A stretch of DNA of 64,000 nt, from positions 124,001 through 188,000 of the forward strand of contig JBJLGX010000020.1 of the NCBI GenBank assembly GCA_045564655.1. Direction: 5' to 3'. The first letter of the stretch is position 1. Every line of letters starts with the position of its first letter. This DNA is from UBA826 sp045564655. GTDB taxonomy: Bacteria > Chloroflexota > Dehalococcoidia > Lucifugimonadales > UBA826. The notes beneath the pieces were generated by a model. The model saw nothing but the letters and a program-made list of their open reading frames with translations. It was not told where the DNA came from and searched no databases. The translations under genes were made by a program, and so were the position numbers. Below, piece by piece: positions 1-8,585 of the stretch.

Positions 1-78
1 GATTTTGATAATACCTCTGCAGTCTCTGTCGGAGTGAAAGAAGGAGAATTAAATTTCAAATCGACTTCTGATATTTGA
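1..78 (+). CDS. C-terminal fragment of an upstream gene
   Basis: Frame 1 is open from the window edge to a TGA at 76-78 and encodes 25 residues ending GELNFKSTSDI. The reading frame and the short spacing to the next ribosome-binding site fit the 3' end of a plus-strand gene that starts outside the window. Too little remains to name a family, and an open stretch this short could occur by chance. Confidence 0.4.
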   Translation, partial: DFDNTSAVSVGVKEGELNFKSTSDI

Positions 79-145
79 TATTTGATTTTTTATATGTCAG
101 AAATATGTTATTTTAGATGTTGTAAATTGTGAGACGGAGGAAAAC

Positions 146-331
146 TTGGATAATAAAAACAATTCTAGTAAAAATTTATCTCGAAGGTCATTTTTGAAAG
201 GCTTACCCTTAGGAGTCCTTGCTGTAGCAGGTATAGGGATGATCGGAAGCAATCTGATTAAATCAGTTAGGCGCCGCCGTCCGCCGGTTTTTAAGAAAAA
301 CTCTATGTTTACACCTAAGTCTCGCCAATAA
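146..331 (+). CDS. Small Tat-signal / membrane-anchored protein
   Basis: A 61-residue protein that starts at TTG, five bases after a strong GGAGG (136-140). Near residues 12-18 it carries a twin-arginine motif, SRRSFLKG. A short hydrophobic segment (about 20-40, LGVLAVAGIGMIGSNLI) follows, then a very basic tail containing RRRRPP. The layout resembles the small Tat-targeted accessory proteins encoded beside respiratory oxidoreductases such as formate dehydrogenases. No oxidoreductase is visible here, but the upstream neighbour is cut off by the window edge. The basic stretch after the hydrophobic segment suggests a tail left in the cytoplasm by a membrane anchor, or an uncleaved signal. The function is not known. 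Confidence 0.6.
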   Translation: MDNKNNSSKNLSRRSFLKGLPLGVLAVAGIGMIGSNLIKSVRRRRPPVFKKNSMFTPKSRQ

Positions 332-400
332 TTTTTCAGGAAGTTTTTTAAATTTAAATGAATCTTGATATTTGAAATTCATTTTAGAATTTAAGACTGG

Positions 401-406
401 TATACT
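401..406 (+). promoter_or_regulatory. Extended -10 promoter for tandem tRNA-Ser genes
   Basis: TGG-TATACT (398-406) matches an extended -10 element and lies 18 nt before the first tRNA base, so initiation would fall near 413. The -35 region (TTCATT, 378-383) is weak, which is common when the extended TGn motif is present. Confidence 0.45.
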
Positions 407-424
407 TTTATCCCAATTGCTAAT

Positions 425-513
425 GGAGAGATGGCCGAGTGGATTAAGGCGCTGGTCTCGAAAATCAGTATGAGAATTTATTTTCATCGTGGGTTCGAAT
501 CCCACTCTCTCCG
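425..513 (+). tRNA. tRNA-Ser (anticodon CGA)
   Basis: Acceptor arms GGAGAGA (425-431) and TCTCTCC (506-512) pair perfectly. The D-arm, a CTGGT/ATCAG anticodon stem with loop CTCGAAA (anticodon CGA, reading UCG), a long variable arm typical of class II tRNAs, and the GTGGGTTCGAATCCCAC T-arm are all present. The discriminator base is G513. The CCA tail is not encoded, since GCAG follows the acceptor stem, so it would have to be added by nucleotidyltransferase. It is followed 8 nt later by a second tRNA-Ser. Confidence 0.95.
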
Positions 514-521
514 CAGTACAT

Positions 522-614
522 GGAGAGATGCTAGAGTGGCCGAATAGGCGCGACTGGAAATCGCGTGTTCCCTCACAAGGGGAACCGTGGGTTCGAATCC
601 CACTCTCTCCGCCA
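522..614 (+). tRNA. tRNA-Ser (anticodon GGA)
   Basis: The acceptor arms, first bases and T-arm match the preceding tRNA. The anticodon stem is CGCGA/TCGCG with loop CTGGAAA, so the anticodon is GGA and reads UCC/UCU. A long variable arm (around TGTTCCCTCACAAGGGGAACC) confirms a class II serine tRNA. Unlike its neighbour, the 3' CCA is encoded (612-614). The topA start codon lies 37 nt downstream. Confidence 0.95.
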
Positions 615-651
615 CACAATAAAAAATTTATATAAAAAGGATCAAAATTAT

Positions 652-2877
652 ATGGCTAAAAATCTTGTCATAGTAGAATCTCCAGCTAAAGCTAGGACTA
701 TAGGGAGATTTCTTGGTAAGGATTATGATGTTCAAGCCTCTATGGGTCATGTTAGAACTTTAGGTATTAAGTCAGAAAAAGGTGACATAGTAAATGGAGT
801 GCAATTAGATAACAAAACAGAACTATTTCATGCTAGGTATGAAATTATTAGAGGTAAAAATAAAGTTGTTACAGCATTAAAAAAGTCAGCCAAAGTTGCT
901 GAGAATGTTTACTTAGCCACAGATCCAGATAGGGAAGGTGAAGCAATTTCGTGGCATTTATTAGAAGCAGCTTCTATCGGTATAGATAAGGTTAAAAGAG
1001 TTGTATTTCATGAAATCACCAAACCTGCCATTGAAGAAGCATTTGCTAATCCTAGATTGTTAGATACTGATTTGGTAAATGCTCAACGAGCTCGCCAGAT
1101 GCTTGATAAATTGGTTGGGTTTGAATTAAGCCCTATATTATGGAGGAAAATCAGACGTGGTCTTTCAGCAGGAAGGGTTCAGTCGGTTGCCGTTAAGGCT
1201 GTTGTTAAAAAAGAAGAAGAAATTAATTCTTTTGTAAAGGAAGAATTTTGGACTTTGGATGCTATTTTAGGAACGGATGACTCCTCTTCCTTTAAATCCT
1301 CGCTAATTGCTATTAACGATCATTCAGAAAAACCTTTAATTAAAGATGAAAAAAAATCTAAGAATATTTTAGAAGAATTATCCGATGCTTCATTCCAGGT
1401 TTCAAAATTTGAAACTAAAGAAACTAAAAGGAGACCATCGGCCCCGTTCATAACTAGTACCTTACAGCAGGAAGCATCTCGCAGACTAAGAATTTCTGCT
1501 ACTCGAACCATGAGTCTTGCTCAAGCCTTGTATGAAGGGAAACCTATTGGCGGCACAGAGGAAGTAGGCTTGATTACGTATATGAGGACGGACTCTACAG
1601 AAGTTTCCTCTTCGGCACTCTCGGAAATTTCTGGGTTTGTAAAAGATAAATATGGTCCTGCGTATTTACCTGAAAAACCAAGAATATATTCAAAAAAAGT
1701 GCAGGGTGCCCAAGAAGCCCATGAAGCAATACGACCAACTTCTATATTCAGAACTCCAGATTCTTTGAAGAATTTCTTAGAGCCAGATGAATTAAGGTTG
1801 TATACGCTTATATGGAGACGTATGCTTTCGAGCCAGATGGTTGACTCTATATATGATAGAACTGTTATCGATATAAATGCTACTTCAAATAGTTCAAATA
1901 ATATATATGGATTTCGTGCTAGTGGGAATGTACTTAAATTTGATGGATTTAGAGTTGTATATTCAAACAATAGTACAGATGACGATACTTCTGATGAAGA
2001 AAAGGATAAAAATCTTCCTAAGCTAGATTCTGGACAAAAATTATTATGTAGTAATCTTGAGGATGAGCAAAATTTCACACAACCTCCGCCAAGATTTACA
2101 GAAGCTTCGCTAATAAACTATTTAGAAAAAGAAGGGATTGGGCGACCTAGTACATATGCGACTATTTTAAGCACGATCCAGGCTAGAGATTATGTGTGGT
2201 CTGTTAGAGGGAAATTACATCCAACTAAATTGGGTACTGTAACTACATTTTTTTTACAAGGACATTTTGATGATGTCTTAGATGTAGGGTTTACTGCTGA
2301 AATGGAAAAAAAATTAGATGACATAGCAGAAGGTAAACTTGACTGGAACCCGATGCTTTTAGACTTTTATAAACCATTTAGTTCAAAAGTTGAGAATGTA
2401 ATAAGTGAAGCAGCACGAGTTGATTATCATTTACTTGAACAAGATGCAGGTAAAGACTGTCCTATAACAACATGCTCTAAGCCTTTGGTAATTAAATTAG
2501 GATCAAATGGTAGGTTTATTTCCTGTTCTGCATATCCTGACTGTACACATACAGAAAACTTAACCTTGTCCACATTAGGGGTTGAAGGTGTTGTTTGCCC
2601 ATTATGTGGAGGTGAAATACAGGAAAGAATAACAAGGGCCTCAAAAACTAAACCATCTAAGCGATTTTATGGATGCGCAAATTTCTTTACAGATAGCAAT
2701 TGTAATTATGCTATAAACGCTATCCCGATTTCTCAAAAACTTTGCCCGGATTGTTCAGGACCCTTATTGCCTGTAGGGGACACTAGGGCGAGATGTCCAT
2801 CAAAAGAATGTAGTTTTAGGTCTTCTTTGAAAGATTTAGGGGTGACTGCAGATCAATTAATTAATCCGATTCAATAA
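652..2877 (+). CDS. topA: DNA topoisomerase I
   Basis: Type IA topoisomerase of 741 residues that relaxes negative supercoils. The start is set at ATG 652 (MAKNLVIVESPAKA), with AAAGG about 11 nt upstream; a longer open frame reaching back to 565 runs through the tRNA and is not credible. The Toprim domain includes the acidic DPDREGE motif at residues 91-97. The catalytic tyrosine is Y310 in GLITYMRTDS. The C-terminal quarter contains several Cys4 zinc-ribbon modules (CPITTC..., CPLCGG..., CPDCSG...), as in most bacterial enzymes. It heads a plus-strand run of housekeeping genes. Confidence 0.97.
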   Translation: MAKNLVIVESPAKARTIGRFLGKDYDVQASMGHVRTLGIKSEKGDIVNGVQLDNKTELFHARYEIIRGKNKVVTALKKSAKVAENVYLATDPDREGEAISWHLLEAASIGIDKVKRVVFHEITKPAIEEAFANPRLLDTDLVNAQRARQMLDKLVGFELSPILWRKIRRGLSAGRVQSVAVKAVVKKEEEINSFVKEEFWTLDAILGTDDSSSFKSSLIAINDHSEKPLIKDEKKSKNILEELSDASFQVSKFETKETKRRPSAPFITSTLQQEASRRLRISATRTMSLAQALYEGKPIGGTEEVGLITYMRTDSTEVSSSALSEISGFVKDKYGPAYLPEKPRIYSKKVQGAQEAHEAIRPTSIFRTPDSLKNFLEPDELRLYTLIWRRMLSSQMVDSIYDRTVIDINATSNSSNNIYGFRASGNVLKFDGFRVVYSNNSTDDDTSDEEKDKNLPKLDSGQKLLCSNLEDEQNFTQPPPRFTEASLINYLEKEGIGRPSTYATILSTIQARDYVWSVRGKLHPTKLGTVTTFFLQGHFDDVLDVGFTAEMEKKLDDIAEGKLDWNPMLLDFYKPFSSKVENVISEAARVDYHLLEQDAGKDCPITTCSKPLVIKLGSNGRFISCSAYPDCTHTENLTLSTLGVEGVVCPLCGGEIQERITRASKTKPSKRFYGCANFFTDSNCNYAINAIPISQKLCPDCSGPLLPVGDTRARCPSKECSFRSSLKDLGVTADQLINPIQ

Positions 2878-2949
2878 TCTACAACATACGTTTTAATAAG
2901 ACCTTTTCTATACTGGAAATAAAACTTTAATCTTAATATTCTTAGTTTT

Positions 2950-3900
2950 ATGGATAAAGACTATTTTGACTCAGTTGTAGCTGAATACCTGAACGAAATG
3001 ACTCATGTTAGAGGCCTTTCTAATGTGACTATTCGTGGATATAGATATGATCTCAAGTCATTATTGATATTTTTAATCGGAGAATCTATGTATACATTTT
3101 CTGATTTTAATAGAATGTCAGTAAGGCGATATCTTTCTTGGCTTGATAGCTCCCAATATTCGCGGTCTAGCATTGTTAGAAAATTATCTGTATTAAGGAA
3201 TTTCTTTCGGTGGTTACAATTAAAAGATTATATAAAAAATGACCCTGTTCCATTAAGGGTACCAATGAAGAAACCTAAATTGTTGCCAAAAGTTTTGTCT
3301 GAAAATGAAATTGACAGACTTGTCTCTGCAGTAATTTCTTATAACAGAGATTTGAAAAACAAAGATATCTTTATAGCCCGAGATTTAGCTATTTTAGAAT
3401 TAATATATGGATCAGGATTAAGGGTGAGTGAATTAGCTGCATTAAACTTAGGAGATATGGACTTTGAAGACCTCAAAGCTAAAGTTACCGGTAAAGGGAA
3501 TAAAGAGAGAATTATTTTATTTGGAGAAATTGCGAAAAAATATATATTAGACTATGTTTCAAGATATAGGTCTAATGTGACTAAAGGATGTGAGCCTCCT
3601 CAAAAAGCTTTGTTTCTTTCTGCGAGGGGAACTCGATTAAGTGTTAGGTCCATACAATATAGAATTAAAAATTACGCTAAATACGCAGGATTAAGTAGTT
3701 GGGTACATCCGCATACTTTGAGACATTCATTTGCAACTCATATGATGGATGGAGGAGCCGATATTAGAGTGGTTCAAGAATTATTAGGACATTCTAGTCC
3801 AGCAACTACTCAAATATATACTCATGTTACGGGTACTCAAGCAATAAAGACCTATTTGGCTGCCCATCCGGCAGCAGGTATTGACGAAGAAGAAAAATAA
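2950..3900 (+). CDS. xerD: Tyrosine recombinase XerC/XerD
   Basis: A 316-residue tyrosine recombinase of the Xer type, which resolves chromosome dimers at dif. The N-terminal SAM-like core-binding domain covers about residues 1-105 (NVTIRGYRYDLKSL). The catalytic set is complete: R158 (GSGLRVSEL), H255 and R258 (HTLRHSFATHM), H281 (LLGHSS) and nucleophile Y290 (TQIYTHV). The housekeeping neighbourhood between topA and aroQ, and the absence of phage genes, argue for the chromosomal recombinase and not an integrase. I cannot tell whether it works alone or with a partner Xer protein. The start has no obvious Shine-Dalgarno sequence. Confidence 0.88.
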   Translation: MDKDYFDSVVAEYLNEMTHVRGLSNVTIRGYRYDLKSLLIFLIGESMYTFSDFNRMSVRRYLSWLDSSQYSRSSIVRKLSVLRNFFRWLQLKDYIKNDPVPLRVPMKKPKLLPKVLSENEIDRLVSAVISYNRDLKNKDIFIARDLAILELIYGSGLRVSELAALNLGDMDFEDLKAKVTGKGNKERIILFGEIAKKYILDYVSRYRSNVTKGCEPPQKALFLSARGTRLSVRSIQYRIKNYAKYAGLSSWVHPHTLRHSFATHMMDGGADIRVVQELLGHSSPATTQIYTHVTGTQAIKTYLAAHPAAGIDEEEK

Positions 3901-3935
3901 AAGCATCCTATACACAATATTTTGGAATTAACATC

Positions 3936-4373
3936 ATGCAGATACTCTTAATTAATGGTCCAAATTTAAATATGCTAGGTCAAAGGGAAGAAGCTATTTA
4001 TGGTTCTAATACACTTGATAGTATTGTAGAAAACTTACAAAAAACAGCAATTTCAAAAGATGTTGATTTGATTAGTTTTCAATCTAATGATGAGTCTGAG
4101 ATTGTTACGTTTATTCAGCAAAATTCTGATTCCAGTAATGGCATAATTATAAATGCTGGTGCACTGACGCATTATGGACTTTCTCTTAAAGATGCTTTAT
4201 CAGATGCGCGATTACCAATTATTGAAGTTCATATTTCAAATGTGCACTCTAGAGAATCTTATAGAAGGGATTCTGTTATTGCTACTATTGCATTGGGACA
4301 AATTATAGGAGTTGGAACTCAAGGGTACGCCTATGCATTAGAAGCTCTGCATGAGTATTTGGAAAACAATTAA
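3936..4373 (+). CDS. aroQ: 3-dehydroquinate dehydratase, type II
   Basis: The 145-residue product catalyses the third step of the shikimate pathway, 3-dehydroquinate to 3-dehydroshikimate. It has the family opening (INGPNLNMLGQRE), with R17 and Y22 on the active-site lid. N73 and H79 lie in INAGALTHYG, and H99 in EVHISNVHSRE, matching the catalytic and substrate-binding residues of type II enzymes. The length is typical. The next gene starts 6 nt after its stop, suggesting co-transcription with the peptidase. Confidence 0.95.
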   Translation: MQILLINGPNLNMLGQREEAIYGSNTLDSIVENLQKTAISKDVDLISFQSNDESEIVTFIQQNSDSSNGIIINAGALTHYGLSLKDALSDARLPIIEVHISNVHSRESYRRDSVIATIALGQIIGVGTQGYAYALEALHEYLENN

Positions 4374-4379
4374 CTCTTA

Positions 4380-5462
4380 ATGAAATCAAAATTCAGACTC
4401 GATAATCTTAGAAAAGAAATGAAAGATCTTGCTCTGCACGGTGTTTTGATAACTTCAAAGAATAATTGTAATTACATTTCAGGATTTACTGGTAGTAATG
4501 GATATATTCTTATAACTTTAGATGAAGCATATTTGTTTACGGATTCTAGGTATATTGACCAGGCTCGTTCCCAAATGAAAGATTGGAATATAAAGCCAAT
4601 TATGAAAGATTTTGTATGCGTACGGGAAATTTTATTTGAGATAAAGAAATCTATTAAAAATGATGTATCTTTTACTATGGGATTTGAATCTAAGCACATT
4701 TCATTTGATGATTTTAGTCGTCTTAAAAATGCGATTGATGAAATAGTTTCATTACAACCTCTAACAGATTTACTTGAATCAATCAGAGCCATAAAAGATT
4801 CTGATGAAATCTGTAATTTAAGTAAGTCAGTGGCACTTGCCGATAATATAATGCAAAAAATATTGAATAAGGTTGCCCCAGGTGTCTCTGAGTTAGAAAT
4901 CTCTAATTTAATTGATTACTATATTGTAAAATCAGCTGCTGAAGGGGTATCATTTCCATCCATTGTAGCAACAGGGTTAAATAGTGCGTTTCCACATCAT
5001 ATGCCCACAGATCAAGTGATTAAGAAGGGCGATTCTTTAATAATTGACATGGGAGTTTTATATAAAGGTTATAGGAGTGATATATCAAGGACTGTTTTTG
5101 TTGGTGAAAAGGAAGAATCTAAATTTTCAGAAATATATTCAGTGGTTTTAGGTTCTCAAGTGAAAGCCTGCCAAATGGCTACTCCAGGTGTTAAGGGAGG
5201 ATATTTAGATCATATAGCGAGAGAATTTATATCTACAAAAGGATACGGCGATTATTTTATACATGGCTTAGGTCATGGGGTAGGATTGGATATTCATGAA
5301 AAACCTATGGTCGTTTCTTCTTCTAATGACATAATAGATATAGGGAGTGTATTCACACTTGAACCTGGAGTATATATTCCAGGTTGGGGTGGAGTAAGAA
5401 TTGAAGATGTTTTTATTATGGAATCAAACGGGCCTAAAAGGCTGACTCAATCACCTAAGTAG
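4380..5462 (+). CDS. pepP: Xaa-Pro aminopeptidase (M24B)
   Basis: A 360-residue metallopeptidase that removes N-terminal residues ahead of proline. A creatinase-like N-terminal domain (about 1-130) precedes the pita-bread catalytic domain. All five dinuclear metal ligands are present: D223 (IIDMGV), D234 (YRSDISR), H299 (GLGHGVG), E328 (TLEPGVY) and E342 (RIEDV). The position between aroQ and efp is common in many bacteria, where this peptidase is annotated as pepP, pepQ or ypdF. The exact substrate cannot be told from sequence. Confidence 0.92.
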   Translation: MKSKFRLDNLRKEMKDLALHGVLITSKNNCNYISGFTGSNGYILITLDEAYLFTDSRYIDQARSQMKDWNIKPIMKDFVCVREILFEIKKSIKNDVSFTMGFESKHISFDDFSRLKNAIDEIVSLQPLTDLLESIRAIKDSDEICNLSKSVALADNIMQKILNKVAPGVSELEISNLIDYYIVKSAAEGVSFPSIVATGLNSAFPHHMPTDQVIKKGDSLIIDMGVLYKGYRSDISRTVFVGEKEESKFSEIYSVVLGSQVKACQMATPGVKGGYLDHIAREFISTKGYGDYFIHGLGHGVGLDIHEKPMVVSSSNDIIDIGSVFTLEPGVYIPGWGGVRIEDVFIMESNGPKRLTQSPK

Positions 5463-5487
5463 TTTTTAATCTAAGGGAGATGAAATT

Positions 5488-6048
5488 ATGACGCTTAACT
5501 ACGGAGAATTAAAAAGAGGAACTTCAGTAGAGTTGGATGGAGAACCTTATTCTGTCGTTGAATATGAGCATAGCAAAATGCAAGGCCGTGCTCCTGTTAT
5601 GAAAATCAGATTTCGTAGCTTAAGAACAGGAAAGGTATTAGATAGAACTTTTCAAGGAGATGTTAAATTTTCATTGGCCCAAGTAGAAAGAAGAAAGGCT
5701 CAATATATATATAGAGACGGCGACCTCTTTTATTTTATGGATACTGAATCATTTGAACAATTTCCAATGAGTGAGGATCAAATCAAAGAATCTTTAAAGT
5801 TTTTGAAGGAGCAAATGGAATTGGACCTTATTTTTTTTGAAGAGAATCCAATTTCATTGGAATTACCTTTGAATGTTGAATTGAAAGTTATTGATTCACC
5901 ACCAGGGGTCAAAGGGGATACCGCTCAAGGTGCCACAAAGCTTGCTAAACTTGAGACCGGATTAGAAATATCGGTACCGTTGTTTGTTAATGAAGGAGAT
6001 ATATTAAAAGTCAACACTAGATCTGGCGAATATATCTCTAGAGCATAG
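5488..6048 (+). CDS. efp: Translation elongation factor P
   Basis: The 186-residue factor relieves ribosome stalling at polyproline stretches. The three beta-barrel domains end in the conserved KVNTRSGEYISRA. A GGGAGATG site precedes ATG 5488. The domain I loop reads HSKMQGRAP. Ungapped alignment to the E. coli protein from memory puts glycine at the modified lysine-34 position, with arginine next to it, so EpmA-type lysylation looks unlikely. An arginine at the tip would resemble the Thermus form. The xseA start follows two bases after the stop. Confidence 0.95.
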   Translation: MTLNYGELKRGTSVELDGEPYSVVEYEHSKMQGRAPVMKIRFRSLRTGKVLDRTFQGDVKFSLAQVERRKAQYIYRDGDLFYFMDTESFEQFPMSEDQIKESLKFLKEQMELDLIFFEENPISLELPLNVELKVIDSPPGVKGDTAQGATKLAKLETGLEISVPLFVNEGDILKVNTRSGEYISRA

Positions 6049-6050
6049 TT

Positions 6051-7229
6051 ATGTTAGACCTAACTGTTTCTCAAATTCTTAATCATATAGAAGTTTTTTT
6101 TGAAAATGATGAAATACTTTCAGATGTTGTGGTTGTTGGAGAAGTATCCCGAGTTAGTACAGCAGCTTCGGGGCATTCATATTTCACACTTAAAGATGAA
6201 GAATCATTACTTGATGGGGTTATTTTTAATAGAGGGATAGGGTCTGAAAATTTATTAATGGGCGAAATGGTTAGAGTCTTTGGGCGTATAGCTGTTTATA
6301 AGGCACAAGGACGAATGCAAATTGTGTCTAATATTATTCAACCGGCAGGTAGTGGAACTTTACAGTCTCAAATAGATGATTTAAAAAAGAAACTTGATGC
6401 CGAAGGTCTTTTTGATCATTCAAGAAAACGTACTTTACCTAATTATCCTGTAAAAATAGGAATTGTTACCTCTGAGGATGCAGCAGCATGGGGAGATATA
6501 AAACGTACGATAAGTACCAGGTTTCCATTAGTTGAAGTAATCCTAGCGCACACTTTAGTGCAAGGAGATAAAGCCCCGAGATTAATATCGGAGGCACTTT
6601 ATGAACTTAACAAATTGCCGGATATAGATGTAATAATTTTGGCTCGTGGAGGAGGTTCTCCCGAAGATTTAATGCCATTTAATGATGAGCTTGTAGCACG
6701 GGCTATTTTTTCGTCTTTAGTTCCGGTTGTTACAGGTATTGGTCATGAAGACGATTGGACTATTTCTGATTATGTAGCTGACTTTCGAGCCGCTACCCCA
6801 ACAGCGGCATCTGTTGCAGTTGTTCCAGACTTTGTAAAAATTAGTGAGTCCATTGGGGTTATTCAAGGAACTTTGAATGACCGGATACAGAATATAATTA
6901 GTGAAACAAATTCACGACTTAAATTAACTGTTTCGGAATTGAATGTTAATTTGCCAGATTTTGATAATGATAAATTAAAGTTAGATGATCTTGTTTCAAA
7001 GGCCTCTAATTCAATAAATCATGTAATTAGTTCCCGGAGTGATGCCTATAAAAGAATTTATGGCAATTTACATTTAATGTCTCCGCAAGCAACATTAGAA
7101 AGGGGATATTCGATTGTCCATAAACCTATTAGCAATAAAGTGATTACTAAAAAATCTGATGTCACTTCAGGTGATTTGTTGAAAATAACTATTTCAGATG
7201 GGGACATTGATGTAGTTGTTGAAGATTGA
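6051..7229 (+). CDS. xseA: Exodeoxyribonuclease VII large subunit
   Basis: The 392-residue catalytic subunit of exonuclease VII degrades single-stranded DNA in both directions. An N-terminal OB fold (VVVGEVSRVSTAASGHSYFTLKD) binds DNA. The catalytic domain carries GIVTSEDAAAWGDI, ILARGGGSPEDLMPFNDE and GIGHEDDWTISDYVADFRAATPTAAS, all hallmark segments. The C-terminal helical region and the final LERGYSIV block are complete. It sits two bases after efp and is followed by xseB, so both subunits should be co-expressed. Confidence 0.96.
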   Translation: MLDLTVSQILNHIEVFFENDEILSDVVVVGEVSRVSTAASGHSYFTLKDEESLLDGVIFNRGIGSENLLMGEMVRVFGRIAVYKAQGRMQIVSNIIQPAGSGTLQSQIDDLKKKLDAEGLFDHSRKRTLPNYPVKIGIVTSEDAAAWGDIKRTISTRFPLVEVILAHTLVQGDKAPRLISEALYELNKLPDIDVIILARGGGSPEDLMPFNDELVARAIFSSLVPVVTGIGHEDDWTISDYVADFRAATPTAASVAVVPDFVKISESIGVIQGTLNDRIQNIISETNSRLKLTVSELNVNLPDFDNDKLKLDDLVSKASNSINHVISSRSDAYKRIYGNLHLMSPQATLERGYSIVHKPISNKVITKKSDVTSGDLLKITISDGDIDVVVED

Positions 7230-7256
7230 GTGTTTTTAAATGGAGGAAAATATAAT

Positions 7257-7478
7257 ATGGATAACCATGAAGATCTTACTTTTGAGAGATTAATGTCTGA
7301 CCTGGAAAAATGTGTAATGCAATTAGACGAAGGCGGGATTTCATTGGATAAAGCTGCTCAAATATATGAAGAAGCAATGAAATTTGCAAGTTTAGCAAGT
7401 TCTAGGCTATCTGATGCAGAAATTAAAATAACTAGTATTAAAGAAAAATATAAGAAATCTATTGATTCTGATACTTAG
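7257..7478 (+). CDS. xseB: Exodeoxyribonuclease VII small subunit
   Basis: A 73-residue small helical subunit that decorates the XseA coiled coil. The start chosen is ATG 7257, behind GGAGG (7242-7246); an upstream in-frame start at 7230 would precede that ribosome-binding site. The segment FERLMSDLEKCVMQLDEGGISLDKAAQIYEE is diagnostic, in particular the LExG(x)SLdka core. It converges on the opposing FAH gene with only 10 nt between stops. Confidence 0.93.
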   Translation: MDNHEDLTFERLMSDLEKCVMQLDEGGISLDKAAQIYEEAMKFASLASSRLSDAEIKITSIKEKYKKSIDSDT

Positions 7479-7488
7479 ATCAAATTAT

Positions 7489-8397
7489 TTATACTTTTAC
7501 GACTGTGTTTTCTAATATCCCAATAGATGATATTTCGATTTTTACGACGTCCCCTTCTGCTAGAGTAAAATCTGGAGAAGGCACTATAGATGTTCCTGTT
7601 AAGACGGTTGTGAAGTCGGGAACAGTGTTACTTCGTTGAAGCCAATCTGATATTTCTTCGCAAGTTCTTGCCATTTCACTAGTTGATGTAGTTCCTGAAA
7701 AAACTTTCTTATTTGCCCTAACGATCGTACATGTAACTTCTAAGTTGTGTGGGTCTTTAATAGTATCTGTACTAACAAAGCATGGTCCTATTGAGCAACT
7801 TAGGTCATATAATTTAGCCTGAGGTAAATATAACGGATTTTCTCCTTCTATAGATCTACTACTCATATCATTTCCGATCGTATATCCAATTATTTCTCCC
7901 CTAAATATAACAAAAGCTAATTCGGGTTCTGGTACATCCCAAGTAGAATCAGATCTTATTCCTAAATCTTCAAAAGGCCCCATACATCTATCTTCTGTAG
8001 ATTTAAAAAACACCTCAGGGCGATCTGCTTGATATATATTGGAATATATATCAGGAGTATCACTTTCTCTCCGTCTTTCAAGTTCACTACTCTTGTAGGT
8101 AACTCCAGCTGCCCAAACCTCTGGAGGATCAATAGGTCGATCGATTTGGTAATCTCCATTTTTTGTTCTGGAATCCTTTAAGATTCGTTCTAATGATAGT
8201 ATTTCTGGATTTCCATCAGCTAATATTTTTTTAGTTAAATCATCTAAAGGAATTCCTGATATATGGGAAAGCTTTATTAAATTTCCCAAGTCGTCTATTT
8301 CTTCTTCTACAGAAGTTATATTTTCAATTACTCCATCTTTAGTTTCCACTCCAATTATAGGTAACCCGTATATGGTTTCTATTCGATAGTATTTCAA
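7489..8397 (-). CDS. FAH-family dehydratase/hydrolase, 2-keto-3-deoxy-sugar-acid type
   Basis: A 302-residue protein of the fumarylacetoacetate hydrolase superfamily. It starts at TTG (8395-8397) with AGGAG about 7 nt upstream. The segments PEVWAAGVTYKSSE, RPEVFFKST, PEPELAFVI, GNDMSSRSIEGENPLYLPQAK and TGTSIVP match, from memory, the 2-dehydro-3-deoxy-D-arabinonate dehydratase branch (archaeal KdaD). The two carboxylates in PEPELA and the aspartate in GNDMSSR fit its divalent-metal site. The likely role is dehydration of a 2-keto-3-deoxy sugar acid in pentose or uronate breakdown. The precise substrate is inferred only. A second FAH gene lies at 27.9 kb but belongs to another subgroup. Confidence 0.8.
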   Translation of the reverse strand: MKYYRIETIYGLPIIGVETKDGVIENITSVEEEIDDLGNLIKLSHISGIPLDDLTKKILADGNPEILSLERILKDSRTKNGDYQIDRPIDPPEVWAAGVTYKSSELERRRESDTPDIYSNIYQADRPEVFFKSTEDRCMGPFEDLGIRSDSTWDVPEPELAFVIFRGEIIGYTIGNDMSSRSIEGENPLYLPQAKLYDLSCSIGPCFVSTDTIKDPHNLEVTCTIVRANKKVFSGTTSTSEMARTCEEISDWLQRSNTVPDFTTVLTGTSIVPSPDFTLAEGDVVKIEISSIGILENTVVKV

Positions 8398-8508
8398 GCT
8401 ATAACTCCTAAATTATTAGTATGTTTGAATGAATTGTATCTTTATTTTAGTTAAATTTGTACTACCTATCATTTAGGTTTTTTGAATTTGACACAGGGTA
8501 AACACCAA

Positions 8509-8538
8509 TTGACACCTTTCGTTATCTGTTCATATACT
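8509..8538 (+). promoter_or_regulatory. Sigma70-like promoter for pyrG
   Basis: TTGACA (8509-8514) and TATACT (8533-8538) are separated by 18 nt, giving a predicted start near 8545, about 40 nt before the pyrG ATG. A second TTGACA at 8488-8493 lies 15 nt further upstream and could serve an alternative start or be coincidental. Confidence 0.6.
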
Positions 8539-8585
8539 TGAGCGGATATGGCAATTTGTCTCAGTGCAGATTTTTTTGGAGTGAT

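Noticed and set aside
263..619. Minus-strand open frame of 118 codons crossing both tRNA-Ser genes
   Set aside because: It runs antisense through the tRNAs; the translated IRTHG and GFEPT pieces are well-known artefacts of serine tRNA sequence.
565..651. Upstream extension of topA starting inside the second tRNA
   Set aside because: It overlaps the tRNA T-arm and acceptor, and the family N-terminus begins at ATG 652.
1521..2078. Minus-strand open frame of 185 codons inside topA
   Set aside because: It lies wholly antisense to a well-conserved gene and shows no domain or ribosome-binding site.
2950..3900. Phage or island integrase
   Set aside because: There are no flanking repeats or mobile genes. 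The context and length fit a housekeeping Xer recombinase.
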